From: CALGDE01 sp964655355
GTDB taxonomy: Bacteria > Cyanobacteriota > Cyanobacteriia > CACIAM-69d
Assembly: GCA_964655355.1 (NCBI GenBank)
Contig: CAZZMD010000002.1
Span: forward strand, 1-64,000
DNA: 64,000 bases
Direction: 5' to 3'
Shown here: piece after piece, positions 1 through 9,254 of the stretch
Layout: each line of letters opens with the position of its first letter
How positions within the stretch are numbered: the first letter of the stretch is position 1
Program-made: the position numbers and the translations under genes
The notes under the pieces: model-generated
Seen by the model: only the letters and a program-made list of their open reading frames with translations
What the model was told of the DNA's origin: nothing
Database searches by the model: none

Positions 1-262
1 TGTCCCTCAGCGCTTTACTAATATAGGGACACCAGACAGGGTTGTCAATACTTTTTCTTGGGGAATTTTTCCTGGATCCGGCATCAAACCCCTGAAACCC
101 AGATAAGACGTGGGGTAGGGAGACAGTACTTTCAGAAGTCTGGGCAATATTCGAATTTTCCTTAGTCAGGGCGGAACGATCACCGACTGACCGGTAGAAA
201 TCGCATCCCGTGATCGGTATATCCTTGCCTTGAAGTAGGTTGAGTCTTCTGAGGCTAGGGAT
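1..262. other. Left-edge non-coding region
   Basis: 262 nt upstream of the asparaginase gene. No end of a neighbouring gene, no repeat and no clear hairpin is recognisable. It should carry the asparaginase promoter. Confidence 0.4.
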
Positions 263-1216
263 ATGAGTGGTTTGAGTGTTGCACCGCGGGTGATTATTCA
301 TGGCGGTGCTGGCGGTTCCCTGAAGAGTAAGGGGGGCGTGGCTGCGGTCCGGGCTATTTTGCAAGAGATTGTGGCGCAGGTCTATGGCTGTGTGACGGAT
401 GGGGGGAGTGCGACGGAGGCGGTGGTGTTGGGCTGTCGGTTATTGGAGGACGAGCCTCGGTTTAATGCGGGAACGGGGTCGGTGTTGCAGTCGGATGGGC
501 AGATTCGCATGAGTTCGGCGTTGATGGATGGGCAGCGGTTGCGGTTTAGTGGGGTGATTAATACGTCGGGGTTGAAGAATCCCATTGAGGTTGCGCAGTT
601 TTTGCAGGGGGAGCGCGATCGCGTCTTATCGGACGTGGGGGCTCGAGAGTTATTGCGGGAGCTTCAGGTGCCTGTTTTTAATCCTTTGACTGATTTGCGG
701 CTGAAGGAATGGATGGAGGAACGGAAAGGGGGGTTTGAGCGGACGATGGCGTCGACGTTGGCGGAACCCCAGGATGATGAGGCGGGGCGCGGGACCATTG
801 GGGTGGTGGTGTTGGATGGCCAGGGCAATGTGGCCGCTGGGACATCGACGGGCGGGAAGGGATTTGAACGGGTGGGCCGGGTCAGCGATTCGGCGATGCC
901 CGCAGGGAATTATGCCAATGCGATCGCCGGGGTGAGTTGCACCGGCATTGGCGAGGACATTATTGATGAGTGTTTGGCGGCCAAAATTGTGATTCGGGCG
1001 ACCGACGGGCTATCCATTCTGGCGTCGTTCGAAAAGTCGATCGCGGAGGCGACGGCCAATGGTCGAGATCTGGGGGCGATCGGCTTAGACCGATCCGGGG
1101 CGATCGCCTGGGGGAAAACCAGTGAAGTGTTAGTCGCGGCCTACCACGATGGCAACCGCATCGGCGACACCTTGGGACTGGGAGATGGCATGCAAGTTGG
1201 GGGCTGCGGGGCCTAG
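263..1216 (+). CDS. Isoaspartyl peptidase / plant-type L-asparaginase
   Basis: Ntn-hydrolase that is made as a precursor and cleaves itself before a catalytic threonine; the family removes isoaspartyl residues from damaged proteins and hydrolyses asparagine. The N-terminal IHGGAGG motif (residues 12-18) and the cleavage site GTIG with Thr178 as nucleophile are present, followed by the GTSTGG segment of the beta subunit. Its 317 residues match the family. The ATG at 263 is the first in-frame start. It is transcribed alone and converges on the RTX gene; a perfect hairpin (1242-1271) separates them. Isoaspartyl peptidase versus asparaginase activity cannot be separated by sequence. Confidence 0.93.
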   Translation: MSGLSVAPRVIIHGGAGGSLKSKGGVAAVRAILQEIVAQVYGCVTDGGSATEAVVLGCRLLEDEPRFNAGTGSVLQSDGQIRMSSALMDGQRLRFSGVINTSGLKNPIEVAQFLQGERDRVLSDVGARELLRELQVPVFNPLTDLRLKEWMEERKGGFERTMASTLAEPQDDEAGRGTIGVVVLDGQGNVAAGTSTGGKGFERVGRVSDSAMPAGNYANAIAGVSCTGIGEDIIDECLAAKIVIRATDGLSILASFEKSIAEATANGRDLGAIGLDRSGAIAWGKTSEVLVAAYHDGNRIGDTLGLGDGMQVGGCGA

Positions 1217-1241
1217 GGCTTGGGGCTGAAGCATACAGAAT

Positions 1242-1271
1242 CTCCCCATATCGGTCTCTCGATATGGGGAG
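1242..1271. terminator. Perfect 12-bp stem hairpin between convergent genes
   Basis: CTCCCCATATCG at 1242-1253 pairs exactly with CGATATGGGGAG at 1260-1271 around a 6-nt loop. It lies 25 nt after the asparaginase stop and 26 nt after the RTX stop on the other strand, so it could serve both genes. There is no T-run on either side, so it may act as an mRNA end stabiliser or a non-canonical terminator. Confidence 0.6.
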
Positions 1272-1297
1272 GTCGGCTGACGATCAAAATTCGACGA

Positions 1298-1963
1298 TCA
1301 AAATTCTAGGAATCGGGTGGGGTTGGTGAATTCTGCCACTCGACCGGTGAGGACGACCGCCAAGATCTGACCGGTGGTGTTGAGCTGAAGTCGTACGCCG
1401 GTCGGAGGAGGGGCCGCTCCTTCGGCTGCCGCTGCAGGGTCATTCAGGGGGACCGCTTGGATTTGGTCGACCGTCAGTCCGAAGGCCAGGCCGATCCGGT
1501 CCACGTTAAAATCCCAGTCCTCGATGATGTCGGCTTCTGGGGTATCAGGGCGCAGCACAAATACATCGGCGCCGGCGCCGCCCCGTACGGTATCTTCCCC
1601 GAAGTCGCCCCATAGGGTGTCATTGCCCGCGCCGCCATCGAGGACATCCTGCGCTCTACCGCCGTGGATTAAATCTGCACCGTCGCCCCCCAACAGAAGG
1701 TCCTCCCCCCGGTTGCCGAACAGGCGATCGCCATCGCCGCCGCCGTCTAGGGTGTCCTGTTGGCGACCACCGGTCAAAACGTCGGGCCCTGCCGCGCCAG
1801 TAAGGGAATCGTTCCCCAGGTTACCGCTGATCGTATCCGAGCCGTCGGAGCCAATAACGGCATCATTGCCATCGAGAGAGCGCACGCCGCCGGGAAACAC
1901 CGACAGTAATCCCGGGGTAATTTCGAAGCGATCATCCCGGTTCGTTAAATCAAAAAAGGACAT
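1298..1963 (-). CDS. Small RTX (hemolysin-type Ca-binding repeat) protein
   Basis: A 221-residue protein whose middle (about residues 35-135) is made of glycine/aspartate nonapeptides of the GGxGxDxLx type that bind calcium in a beta-roll, followed by a block (DVFVLRP..ADIIEDWDF..DRIGL) typical of the segment after the repeats in serralysin/RTX proteins. There is no signal peptide, as expected for type I secretion, but no ABC/HlyD genes are in the window. No enzymatic domain is visible, so function is unknown. The C-terminal third holds a proline/alanine patch. The same architecture opens the giant gene at 52,870. Confidence 0.8.
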   Translation of the reverse strand: MSFFDLTNRDDRFEITPGLLSVFPGGVRSLDGNDAVIGSDGSDTISGNLGNDSLTGAAGPDVLTGGRQQDTLDGGGDGDRLFGNRGEDLLLGGDGADLIHGGRAQDVLDGGAGNDTLWGDFGEDTVRGGAGADVFVLRPDTPEADIIEDWDFNVDRIGLAFGLTVDQIQAVPLNDPAAAAEGAAPPPTGVRLQLNTTGQILAVVLTGRVAEFTNPTRFLEF

Positions 1964-2061
1964 GGGGCAAGAAATGGTGCAAGAAGTTGACGGAAAGGCA
2001 ATGAACCTAACAGACTCCCCTCACGGTAACCCACCTCATTCGGAATGCCCCATCGCCAGTT

Positions 2062-2670
2062 CTATGCGTCACCCACGGCGATCGCCCGATCCAGCTCCGT
2101 CCGAATCGAATCCACCCGCTGGCGATTGAGTCCCAAATCCGATTGACCTAAGCGGGACGCAGACCGCACATGGATCAACTGCTCATCGCGATTGAGCGAA
2201 AATTCCACGTCATCCACAAACCCCATCAGCGACGTTTTGAACTCCGCGTATAAATAATCGCCCTCTTCCGTCACCACGGTGGTGTTGTCAAACCCTTTCA
2301 CAATTTTCGTGAGGGCAGCCCACGCCGCCTCATCGGATCCCGTAAAACTCAGGGGTTCAATGGCGTGCTGGGGATCGGTCAGGGGCGTATAGCTACACAC
2401 GCAATTGGGGCTGCTGGGACAGGGCTGGAGCTTGCCATCCACAGAACCCAAATTATCGGGACGGCTACCCGCAAACAAACCACCAAAAATAGAACCCATG
2501 ACACCTGACGGAGATAACGACACAAACGAAATAACTTTCAGCACCGGGGCAGCCCCGCGATCGCCCCCTAAGGACGTCGCCGCGATCGCCGGGGACGCCA
2601 AACCAAGACTAAAGCACACGACCATCACCAAGATGGCCTTACTAACGTAGGAAATCGCGTGACGAATCAT
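2062..2670 (-). CDS. DUF1499 family exported protein
   Basis: 202 residues from the ATG at 2670; a GTG 18 nt upstream is a weaker alternative. Residues 1-32 form a signal peptide ending AIAA. The mature part carries the DUF1499 signature: LQPCPSSPNCVCS, then a region rich in VVTEEGDYLYAEF and DDVEFSL, ending in RSASRLGQSDLGLNRQRVDSIR. The family is widespread in cyanobacteria and plastid-bearing organisms and its biochemical role is not established. It stands alone, downstream of the helicase on the same strand with a hairpin between them. Confidence 0.85.
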   Translation of the reverse strand: MIRHAISYVSKAILVMVVCFSLGLASPAIAATSLGGDRGAAPVLKVISFVSLSPSGVMGSIFGGLFAGSRPDNLGSVDGKLQPCPSSPNCVCSYTPLTDPQHAIEPLSFTGSDEAAWAALTKIVKGFDNTTVVTEEGDYLYAEFKTSLMGFVDDVEFSLNRDEQLIHVRSASRLGQSDLGLNRQRVDSIRTELDRAIAVGDA

Positions 2671-2736
2671 GGCACGTTGACCTTTCACTTTGACCTTTCA
2701 AGACGGAGGGGACAATCAATGGGCGCAATTCAAACA

Positions 2737-2772
2737 TAAGGCACCCGCAACAATTAAGTTACGGGTGCCTTA
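2737..2772 (-). terminator. Hairpin after the DEAD-box helicase gene
   Basis: TAAGGCACCCG (2737-2747) and CGGGTGCCTTA (2762-2772) form an 11-bp perfect stem just after the helicase stop. On the minus strand it is followed by a T-rich but interrupted tract, so it is a plausible terminator of moderate strength. Confidence 0.65.
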
Positions 2773-2785
2773 GCATCAACTCAAA

Positions 2786-4231
2786 TTAGCGGCGATCGCC
2801 CGAGGAAGACGCATACCGGGGACGGGGGCGAGGACGGGGACGACCGGGATTATTACGGTTGTAGCCGCCGCCGCCGCGACGCTTCGTCGGCTTACGGGGA
2901 GCGGGATGGTCATCGATGTAATGGCTAGGGGACTGCCACTTAGGCCGCTCATTGTCATAGACCATCTGCAACGCTGCCGCCGCAACCGCCCGCAGGTCAT
3001 AGTCTTCGCTCAACTGAGACACCAACGGCAAGAACGAGGCAACCCGCTCTCCCGCCAATGCATCGCCGACCGTCACCTTCAGCTTCTCAATGCGATGGGC
3101 CTCAACCGCCGCCCGGGTGGGCAGGTCCACAAGCTCAACGCTCTGCTTGGTGTAACGCTCAATATGGCGCAACCGATAGCGATCCATATGATGCAAAATC
3201 GTGATCGCCTTACCGGTCCGCCCGGCTCGACCGGTCCGACCGATACGGTGGATATAATTTTCCAAATTATCCGGCAGGTCGTAATTGATCACGTGGGTCA
3301 GATGATCCACATCAATACCGCGAGCTGCGATATCCGTTGCGACCACCCAACGCAGATGCCCACGACGGAACCGGTTCAGCAGGCGCTCCCGCTGGGACTG
3401 GTTCAGATTGCCGTGGTACTCGTCCACGCTAAAACCCGCCGCCTGGAGCTGCATGGTCATATCCGTCGCCGCCTGCTTCGTCCGGACGAAGATAATGGCA
3501 GACTCGGGATCCTCCAGCTCCAAAATCGGCTGTAGGGACTGAAGTTTAGAACAGCCGCGAGGCAAGATGTAAGCCGTCTGGGCAATGCGGGACGGGGTTG
3601 TCTCCGCCTGCTTCACCGTCACCGTCACCGGGTCATTCAGGAAGCGAGCCACCAGTTTACGAATCTGGGAACTCATCGTCGCCGAGAAGAACGTATTCTG
3701 GCGATCGTCAGGCAGGGAGGAGAAAATGCGCTCCACATCCTGGATGAAGCCCATATTGAGCATCTCATCGGCTTCGTCCAAGACGGACCACACAACCTGG
3801 TCGAGCTTCAATTCCCGACGTTCAATCAGGTCGATGACGCGGCCGGGGGTGCCCACCACAATTTGAGTGCCCCGTCGCAGCCGCTGAATCTGGCGGTCAA
3901 TGGACTGACCCCCATAAACAGCCGTCACCCAGAGGCGGGTGGGACCAATAAAGTTTTCGATCGCCTTGGACACCTGCATCGCCAGTTCGCGAGTCGGCGT
4001 CAACACCAAAGCCTGGACGGCCTTTAGGTTAGGGTCAACCCGATCCAACATCGGCAATGAGAAAGCGGCCGTTTTACCAGTTCCCGTCTGGGCTTGCCCG
4101 ACAACATCACGGCCCTCCAGAAGGGGAGGAATGGCTTGGGCTTGAATGGGAGTGGGCGTTTCAAACCCGATACTCGTCAAATGTTTAACACGATCTTCTG
4201 AAAGACCAATGCTGTCGAAGGAGAGGGTCAT
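2786..4231 (-). CDS. DEAD-box RNA helicase, CrhR/DeaD-like
   Basis: ATP-dependent RNA helicase with the full motif set: Q-motif with FxxIGLSEDRVKHLTSIGFETPTPIQ, Walker A AQTGTGKT, PTRELA, TPGR, DEAD, SAT, the ARGID segment and the HRIGRTGRAGR motif VI. The C-terminal tail is rich in G, R and P (RRGGGGYNRNN..RPRPRPRPR), usual for RNA binding. The ATG at 4231 (MTLSFDSIGL) is preferred to an upstream start at 4270 because family homology begins there. Cyanobacterial CrhR is cold- and redox-regulated through its 5' leader; the roughly 500-nt gene-free stretch upstream here would allow such a leader, which is inference. Confidence 0.93.
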   Translation of the reverse strand: MTLSFDSIGLSEDRVKHLTSIGFETPTPIQAQAIPPLLEGRDVVGQAQTGTGKTAAFSLPMLDRVDPNLKAVQALVLTPTRELAMQVSKAIENFIGPTRLWVTAVYGGQSIDRQIQRLRRGTQIVVGTPGRVIDLIERRELKLDQVVWSVLDEADEMLNMGFIQDVERIFSSLPDDRQNTFFSATMSSQIRKLVARFLNDPVTVTVKQAETTPSRIAQTAYILPRGCSKLQSLQPILELEDPESAIIFVRTKQAATDMTMQLQAAGFSVDEYHGNLNQSQRERLLNRFRRGHLRWVVATDIAARGIDVDHLTHVINYDLPDNLENYIHRIGRTGRAGRTGKAITILHHMDRYRLRHIERYTKQSVELVDLPTRAAVEAHRIEKLKVTVGDALAGERVASFLPLVSQLSEDYDLRAVAAAALQMVYDNERPKWQSPSHYIDDHPAPRKPTKRRGGGGYNRNNPGRPRPRPRPRYASSSGDRR

Positions 4232-4748
4232 ACTTTCGTTAATTATTTCAGGGTGGTTAACAAAACCCAAGACCGCTGAATTCGTCCCCCCCTTCTGACC
4301 GCTAGGTGCTGGTCAATCGCTGGTGAGTCACCTCAATGCCATGAGGGTGTTTCCAGCTCATGCGCTTCCGAGAACGCTCACGGGAATAAAGTTGGGGCAG
4401 TGCCGTCTGACTAGCCCAAAACCGTTGAACGGTAATCTCGCTGCTAGCCGGCTTCAGTCGGCATTATTGGGTGTAATAACAAGCCGAGGGGCTCGTCTGA
4501 TGGACAGCGTCTATCGCCTGTCTTTACTTAAAATAACTTAAAAGTCGTTTAATGATCGTAAATTTTTGATCTTAAAGGTTCGTCTAGTGGTAAAGCTGCC
4601 CTATTTGGCATTGAGGAGAGCGGGTCTAGATCGATTGTTTTAAGCCATTAGTGGGAAACATTGACGCGAGGGTCAAGGGTCCCAGGGCGATCGCGCACTC
4701 CATAATAGCCTCCGTTCGGTGTTAATAGGTTCCCTCGAATGATGGGTT
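4232..4748. other. Gene-free region upstream of the helicase
   Basis: About 517 nt with no convincing coding region. A 72-codon plus-strand frame at 4323-4541 has no recognisable features. The region must hold the helicase promoter and leader, and it follows the end of the nadK-DUF3288 unit. Near 4585 there is a stretch resembling a tRNA A box, but no matching T-arm or cloverleaf follows. Confidence 0.5.
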
Positions 4749-5045
4749 CTAGCTCCAATCCTCCGTATTCTGGTTGCGGCGGCGGACTGAGTAGGGCGTG
4801 CCCTGGCTATGAATCTGCCGGGTTTTGGCAAACAATTCGGGCTCCGTCAGATTCCATTGCTCAAGGATTTTATCCAAGTCAGCCCGGACCTGGCGAGCGC
4901 CGGGGAAGCCTTGATAGCGGATGCGGAGGCGGGCCAGCTCGGCCAGGTTGTAGTCGGTGGGTTCCCCCATGAGGAGGGACGCAACGACCTGTCCGTCCGG
5001 CTTTTCCTGGGGGTGGGATTGATCCTTTTGGTCGGTGGTGGCCAT
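4749..5045 (-). CDS. DUF3288 family protein
   Basis: A 98-residue cytosolic protein. The frame opens further upstream inside nadK, but the ATG at 5045 (MATTDQKDQSHPQ) is where family similarity starts. The core includes VVASLLMGEPTDYNLAEL, ARLRIRYQGFPGA and LTEPELFAKTRQIH, characteristic of this cyanobacterial family of unknown function. It lies 49 nt downstream of NAD kinase on the same strand, so co-transcription is likely. Mostly helical; no membrane segment. Confidence 0.85.
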   Translation of the reverse strand: MATTDQKDQSHPQEKPDGQVVASLLMGEPTDYNLAELARLRIRYQGFPGARQVRADLDKILEQWNLTEPELFAKTRQIHSQGTPYSVRRRNQNTEDWS

Positions 5046-5094
5046 GGATTGATGGGATGGATTGAAGGGGGGAAGCGAGGGGTAAGAACGAGGG

Positions 5095-6027
5095 CTAAGG
5101 GGGAGTCGGCTTGGCGATGTGGGGCAGTCCCCAACCGAGTTTTTCCCGCAGGAGTTTGAAGAATTCCGGGGATTGAAGGCGAATGAATTGGCTGACATAG
5201 GGCGATCGCACGGCCCTGACCCGGTCTTCGGGGCGCACATAACAGCCCGCATTGCCATCCACGGTCATCACGATGGGATTGGGGGTGGCGGAAAAGACGG
5301 TCACGGGCTCCGTGTCCGAGAACACCAGGGCGCGGGAGGCGAGGGAATGGGGGCAAATGGGGATGAGCTGCAGGACGGGGACATCGGGGGTGACAACCGG
5401 CCCACCGGCGGATAGGGCATAGGCCGTAGAGCCGGTGGGGGTGGCGAGGATAATGCCATCGGCGGCAATATCCACCGCTGCGTGCTGGCCAATTTCAATT
5501 TCAAAATGGCACATCCCGGTGAGGGGCTCCCGATGGAGCACCATTTCATTCAGACACAGGGCCTGCCAAATCACCTGCTGGTTGTGGAGCACTTCCACCG
5601 TCAGCATGGATCGGGTCTCAATCGTGTAATGTCCCGCCAGAACCTGGGCGATCGCCCCGTCCAGATCCCCTAAATATCCCTCCGTCAGAAAGCCCAAATG
5701 GCCCGTATTAATCGCCAGTACCGGCACATTCAGGGGAGCCACCTGACGCATGGCCGATAACACCGTCCCATCGCCCCCGAGCACCACAATAAAATCTAAA
5801 TTTTCATCGAACCCGTCTGGGATCAGGTTGCCAATGGGCACATAACAGGTCGGCTTCTCCAGATCGGGACAGCCTAAAATACCGCCCCAGCCGGTCGCTA
5901 AGTGCACCTTATGCCCCTTGCCCACTAGTCGCTGTTCCAGCTCTTGGGCGACCTGGACAGCAGAGGACTTGGCATCGTTGTAAATCACCCCAATACGCTG
6001 GGTTGGGGGCTGGGGCGCGATCGACAT
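5095..6027 (-). CDS. nadK: NAD kinase
   Basis: Phosphorylates NAD to NADP using ATP. The catalytic GGDGT motif is at residues 84-88, the NE pair that contacts NAD at 160-161, and the glycine-rich block DGIILATPTGSTAYALSAGGP begins at residue 190. The length of 310 is usual for the cyanobacterial enzyme. The gene ends 49 nt before DUF3288. Many cyanobacteria carry two NAD kinases, so the paralogue need not be in this window. Confidence 0.95.
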   Translation of the reverse strand: MSIAPQPPTQRIGVIYNDAKSSAVQVAQELEQRLVGKGHKVHLATGWGGILGCPDLEKPTCYVPIGNLIPDGFDENLDFIVVLGGDGTVLSAMRQVAPLNVPVLAINTGHLGFLTEGYLGDLDGAIAQVLAGHYTIETRSMLTVEVLHNQQVIWQALCLNEMVLHREPLTGMCHFEIEIGQHAAVDIAADGIILATPTGSTAYALSAGGPVVTPDVPVLQLIPICPHSLASRALVFSDTEPVTVFSATPNPIVMTVDGNAGCYVRPEDRVRAVRSPYVSQFIRLQSPEFFKLLREKLGWGLPHIAKPTPP

Positions 6028-6105
6028 CTAGGGGACGAGATGAACGGAATAGCGAGGGAGGAGCAGAAAGAGGCAGGCTAGAAGTGGCGGGATTGCATGA
6101 GCTTG

Positions 6106-6534
6106 TTATGTAGCAGTTGATTCGGCATATCCCTTTAAGCATTTTGCAAATTCATCAAATGAAGGCTGCAAATTTGGAATAGATCGTGTGATAAGAGGCG
6201 CCATCAGACCTGTGAACGCTTCATTCATAGAAAACTCTGATAAGAACTCGTCTACATCTCTGATTGAGTACGTTCTTTTGCCAGTGAATAGGCCTAATGG
6301 CATGCCACCGGTCCAAACCATAGACTTGTTTGGATCGAATTCAGTAACCTTAAGTGGGAACGCTTGTCCTGGGCTTGCTTTAGCAACCACGGTTACTTTC
6401 TGTCCTGGAGCTATTGAACCCTCAATTTTTTCTATAGTTGAATTCCACTTCGTCCAACTCGATGCGTCAATGAGGATTTCCCAGACTCTTTCCGCGGATG
6501 CATTTATTTGGATTGAGGTACTAAACGATTTCAT
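6106..6534 (-). CDS. SRPBCC (START-like) ligand-binding domain protein
   Basis: 142 residues with the hallmark opening of polyketide-cyclase/START-like domains (STSIQINASAERVWEILIDASSWTKWNSTIEKIEG) and a helix near the C-terminus (TRSIPNLQPSFDEFAKCLKGYAE). The ligand is unknown. By eye the gene is richer in A/T and uses different codons than its neighbours and it contains no HIP1 site, which hints at recent acquisition. It has no obvious operon partner. Confidence 0.8.
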   Translation of the reverse strand: MKSFSTSIQINASAERVWEILIDASSWTKWNSTIEKIEGSIAPGQKVTVVAKASPGQAFPLKVTEFDPNKSMVWTGGMPLGLFTGKRTYSIRDVDEFLSEFSMNEAFTGLMAPLITRSIPNLQPSFDEFAKCLKGYAESTAT

Positions 6535-6700
6535 CTATTCATTCTCATCTAGTTTCAGTCATAACTGCCACATAACGAGCTGATATCAAGCTGACATCCA
6601 CGTTGGCACTGGGGTAAGCCTCATGCCATTTCCACCCTCAGTCCAGCAACAGAGCCTTCAGGGATAGTAGCCCACCACAGCGCCGACATAGCGGCAACCC

Positions 6701-7681
6701 TTAAAACCGCAAGCTTTTTTTACGCTTGTTCTGCTTGGCTTTGATGGTCTTTTCGTAGTCAATTTCCCGCAACTTCTTCATAATGCGGCTGAAATATTCA
6801 TCCAGGTAATCTTCCACAGACGTCACATCCGCCGCATCCATCCCCAGAAGACGATAGGTTTCGTCCATCTCGGCCATCAGGGGCTCGCCGCTGGCAAACA
6901 CTTCGGCAAATGCAAGGCGATCAGCAATATTATTGGTCCACTGAAACCAGCGGGCAGCCTTTTGCACAAACCGCAGGAGAGTGGTCGGGGTCCGGGTTAC
7001 CTTCGCTTCCCGGTTCGATAGCCGCTCACACAGACGGATAATTTCATCGGCACTCCAGGCGCGGGATCCCACCACCGGTAGCGTTTTGCCAATGGTGTCC
7101 GGGGCAGACAAGGTTTTGACCGCGATTTTCGCGATGTCTTGGGTGTCCATGTAGGCGATCGGGGAATTGCGATCCGCGACCCACACGTTTTGATTCTCCA
7201 GCACCGGAATGGCGAACTGCCCCACTAAGCCTTGCAAGAATCCACAGGGGCGAAGGATGGTGTAGTCCATCTCCGCTTCCGCCAGAAATAGCTCAGTGCA
7301 GCGCTTGATATCCATGAGGGGGACATGGGGATACTTCTCCGAATCCAAGATGGAGAAGAAAATGTAGCGTTCCACGCCCGCCGCCTTGGCTGCATTGATC
7401 AAATTGATTTTGCCGTCCCAGTCCACGTCCTTAATGCTTAGGCTACTGGTGGCCCGAGCGGTCGCGGCGTCGATGATGGCATCAACGGGCTCCTCGAAAG
7501 CTGCCGGGATCGTATCAGGGCGACAAATATCTGCGCCGACCAGCTCTGCGCCCCACTCCCTCAGGAAGGATGCGCGGCTGTAGCTCCGAACGAGACAACG
7601 CACCTCATATCCTTCATCCAAGGCGCGACGGACAATTTGTCTGCCCAGGGTTCCAGTACCGCCGACGACTAAGATTTTCAT
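6701..7681 (-). CDS. ycf39: Ycf39-like NAD(P)-binding protein, photosystem II assembly
   Basis: Atypical short-chain dehydrogenase with the N-terminal nucleotide motif VGGTGTLGRQIVRRAL (residues 5-20). Ycf39 binds small HLIP proteins and helps deliver chlorophyll to newly made PSII proteins in cyanobacteria. The sequence keeps family hallmarks such as LVRSYSRASFLREWGAELV, the YIFFSILDSEKYPHVPLMDIK block and the PCGFLQGL segment. Length 326 fits. A basic tail (KAKQNKRKKSLRF) closes it. It lies 245 nt downstream of petM on the same strand. Confidence 0.9.
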   Translation of the reverse strand: MKILVVGGTGTLGRQIVRRALDEGYEVRCLVRSYSRASFLREWGAELVGADICRPDTIPAAFEEPVDAIIDAATARATSSLSIKDVDWDGKINLINAAKAAGVERYIFFSILDSEKYPHVPLMDIKRCTELFLAEAEMDYTILRPCGFLQGLVGQFAIPVLENQNVWVADRNSPIAYMDTQDIAKIAVKTLSAPDTIGKTLPVVGSRAWSADEIIRLCERLSNREAKVTRTPTTLLRFVQKAARWFQWTNNIADRLAFAEVFASGEPLMAEMDETYRLLGMDAADVTSVEDYLDEYFSRIMKKLREIDYEKTIKAKQNKRKKSLRF

Positions 7682-7926
7682 GAGGATTTTATTAACAATC
7701 GTAAACTTTCAATAAGATGCTATCAGAAACTGTTCCCTGGCTTGCGTTTCAGGCCTGCATTTCACCGGGGAGTGTGTTGTAAAACTCGGTGCCCAATGGG
7801 GGAGGCGGTCCTTGATAGCAGAAAGCAACGACCCGGAACGGTGCCGTTGCTAGCGAAGACGAGCGTTCAATGTCAATGCGTCAATGCAGATGGGGTCAAT
7901 GCATGAATGCCCGGTGTTGGTGGGGG

Positions 7927-8031
7927 TTATTCACCACTCCCTTGCAGACGGAGAAGGGCAAAACCGAGGGCCATCCCAATTAGGACAACGGCAAAGCTTA
8001 GGAAAGCGGAGTTTAAAATTTCTGCACTCAT
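7927..8031 (-). CDS. petM: Cytochrome b6f complex subunit PetM
   Basis: A 34-residue protein read directly on the minus strand: MSAEILNSAFLSFAVVLIGM is the start, followed by ALGFALLRLQGSGE. A single membrane helix plus the terminal LRLQG-type tail is the PetM pattern, a small structural subunit of the cytochrome b6f complex in the thylakoid. Stop is TAA at 7927-7929. Too short for ordinary gene finders to keep reliably. Possibly co-transcribed with ycf39. Confidence 0.9.
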   Translation of the reverse strand: MSAEILNSAFLSFAVVLIGMALGFALLRLQGSGE

Positions 8032-8135
8032 GGAATTTTCTTATGGGTTGGGTTTGTAGATCCCACCGCTGAACGCAACCTCTCGGCGTCCATCGCGGGA
8101 CCGTGCAATTTGGGGTCTATTGTATCAGGGATGTA

Positions 8136-9182
8136 TCAGGGAGGGTTGCCGGGATTGGGGCCGGAATTAGGACACCAAACCAGGTCACTCTGTTGAACTT
8201 GTACGTGGCCACCGCCGGGGAAGGGGGGGGTTTGGGTACGGTTGGGGGCGGAGATCAGGGGGATGACCCGTTCGATCGCCACGAAGGAGTTGGTTTTGGG
8301 GCAATGGCGATTTAGCCAGAGATAGAGCGATCGCCGTTGGAGGGCGAGGGGCAGGGCGGCCAGGCGATCGCGATTCAGGCGATGGGGGGGATCCTGAGTA
8401 TCGGCAGCGGCGACGGCGAGGGCGTCTCGGGCGCACTGATCTAGAAAATCTGACTCTGCGTGAAGGCGATCGGCGGTGTGGGCTAGGGTGCGCTCCACCT
8501 GGGGATTGAAATGTTGATGGAGCAGGGGCATCACCTGGTGGCGCAGACGGTTGCGACTGTATTGAAGGTCGGTATTAGTGGTGTCATCCCAGGGGGTGAG
8601 CTGGAGGTCGTCGCACCCTTGACCGGTTTCGCGGCGGGTCCAGTCAATGAGGGGACGCACCAGGGTGAGTTCAGGGATCAAGGGGCGATGGGGAACCAGG
8701 GAGCCCAGTCCTCGACTGCCGCTGCCTCGGACCAGGTTAAATAGCAGGGTTTCGGCGCGATCGCTCGCGGTGTGGCCGGTAACCACATAGCCGCACTGAT
8801 GCTGCTGGGCAACGGTTTGTAGCTGCTCATAGCGCCACTGACGGGCGGCGGCTTCGGTTTTGGGTTGGGGGGCACTTTCAGGGGAACTGTCGGGATCACT
8901 GTCGGCGCGGCAAAGGGTGGCGGGCAGACCGCACCGTTGAGCCCACTCCATGACGAAGGCGGCATTGGCAGCGGAATCGGTGCGCCACTGGTGATCACAA
9001 TGGATCAGGTGCAGGGACCAGTGCCATTTAGGTTGGAGGTCGAGCAAAAGCTTCGCCAGAAGCAAGGAATCTTGCCCCCCGGAACAGGCGATCGCGATGG
9101 AACTGCCCGGGGGTAGCCAGCGGGTAGACCGGAGGGTGCCGTGTAATTTACTGTGCCAATCGGTCCACGGTTGCTGTTTCAT
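8136..9182 (-). CDS. tilS: tRNA(Ile)-lysidine synthetase
   Basis: Modifies C34 of the AUA-reading tRNA-Ile to lysidine using ATP and lysine. The PP-loop SGGQDSLLL sits near residue 34, with HCDHQWR, GHTASDRAETLLFNLVRGSGSRGL and the YSRNRLRHQVMPLL block following, all family landmarks. The ATG at 9182 is chosen over a GTG one codon earlier. About 348 residues, in line with cyanobacterial TilS. Confidence 0.95.
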   Translation of the reverse strand: MKQQPWTDWHSKLHGTLRSTRWLPPGSSIAIACSGGQDSLLLAKLLLDLQPKWHWSLHLIHCDHQWRTDSAANAAFVMEWAQRCGLPATLCRADSDPDSSPESAPQPKTEAAARQWRYEQLQTVAQQHQCGYVVTGHTASDRAETLLFNLVRGSGSRGLGSLVPHRPLIPELTLVRPLIDWTRRETGQGCDDLQLTPWDDTTNTDLQYSRNRLRHQVMPLLHQHFNPQVERTLAHTADRLHAESDFLDQCARDALAVAAADTQDPPHRLNRDRLAALPLALQRRSLYLWLNRHCPKTNSFVAIERVIPLISAPNRTQTPPFPGGGHVQVQQSDLVWCPNSGPNPGNPP

Positions 9183-9254
9183 CACGGTCCCTCGACAGCC
9201 CCATTACGCAGCCCATTATTAACTGGGAGCATCCGCAGCTCTTATGGGAACCGC

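Noticed and set aside
4580..4660. tRNA-like A-box (ggttcgtctagtggtaaagc)
   Set aside because: No T-arm GGTTCRANNCC and no acceptor pairing follow at the expected distance, so no cloverleaf forms.
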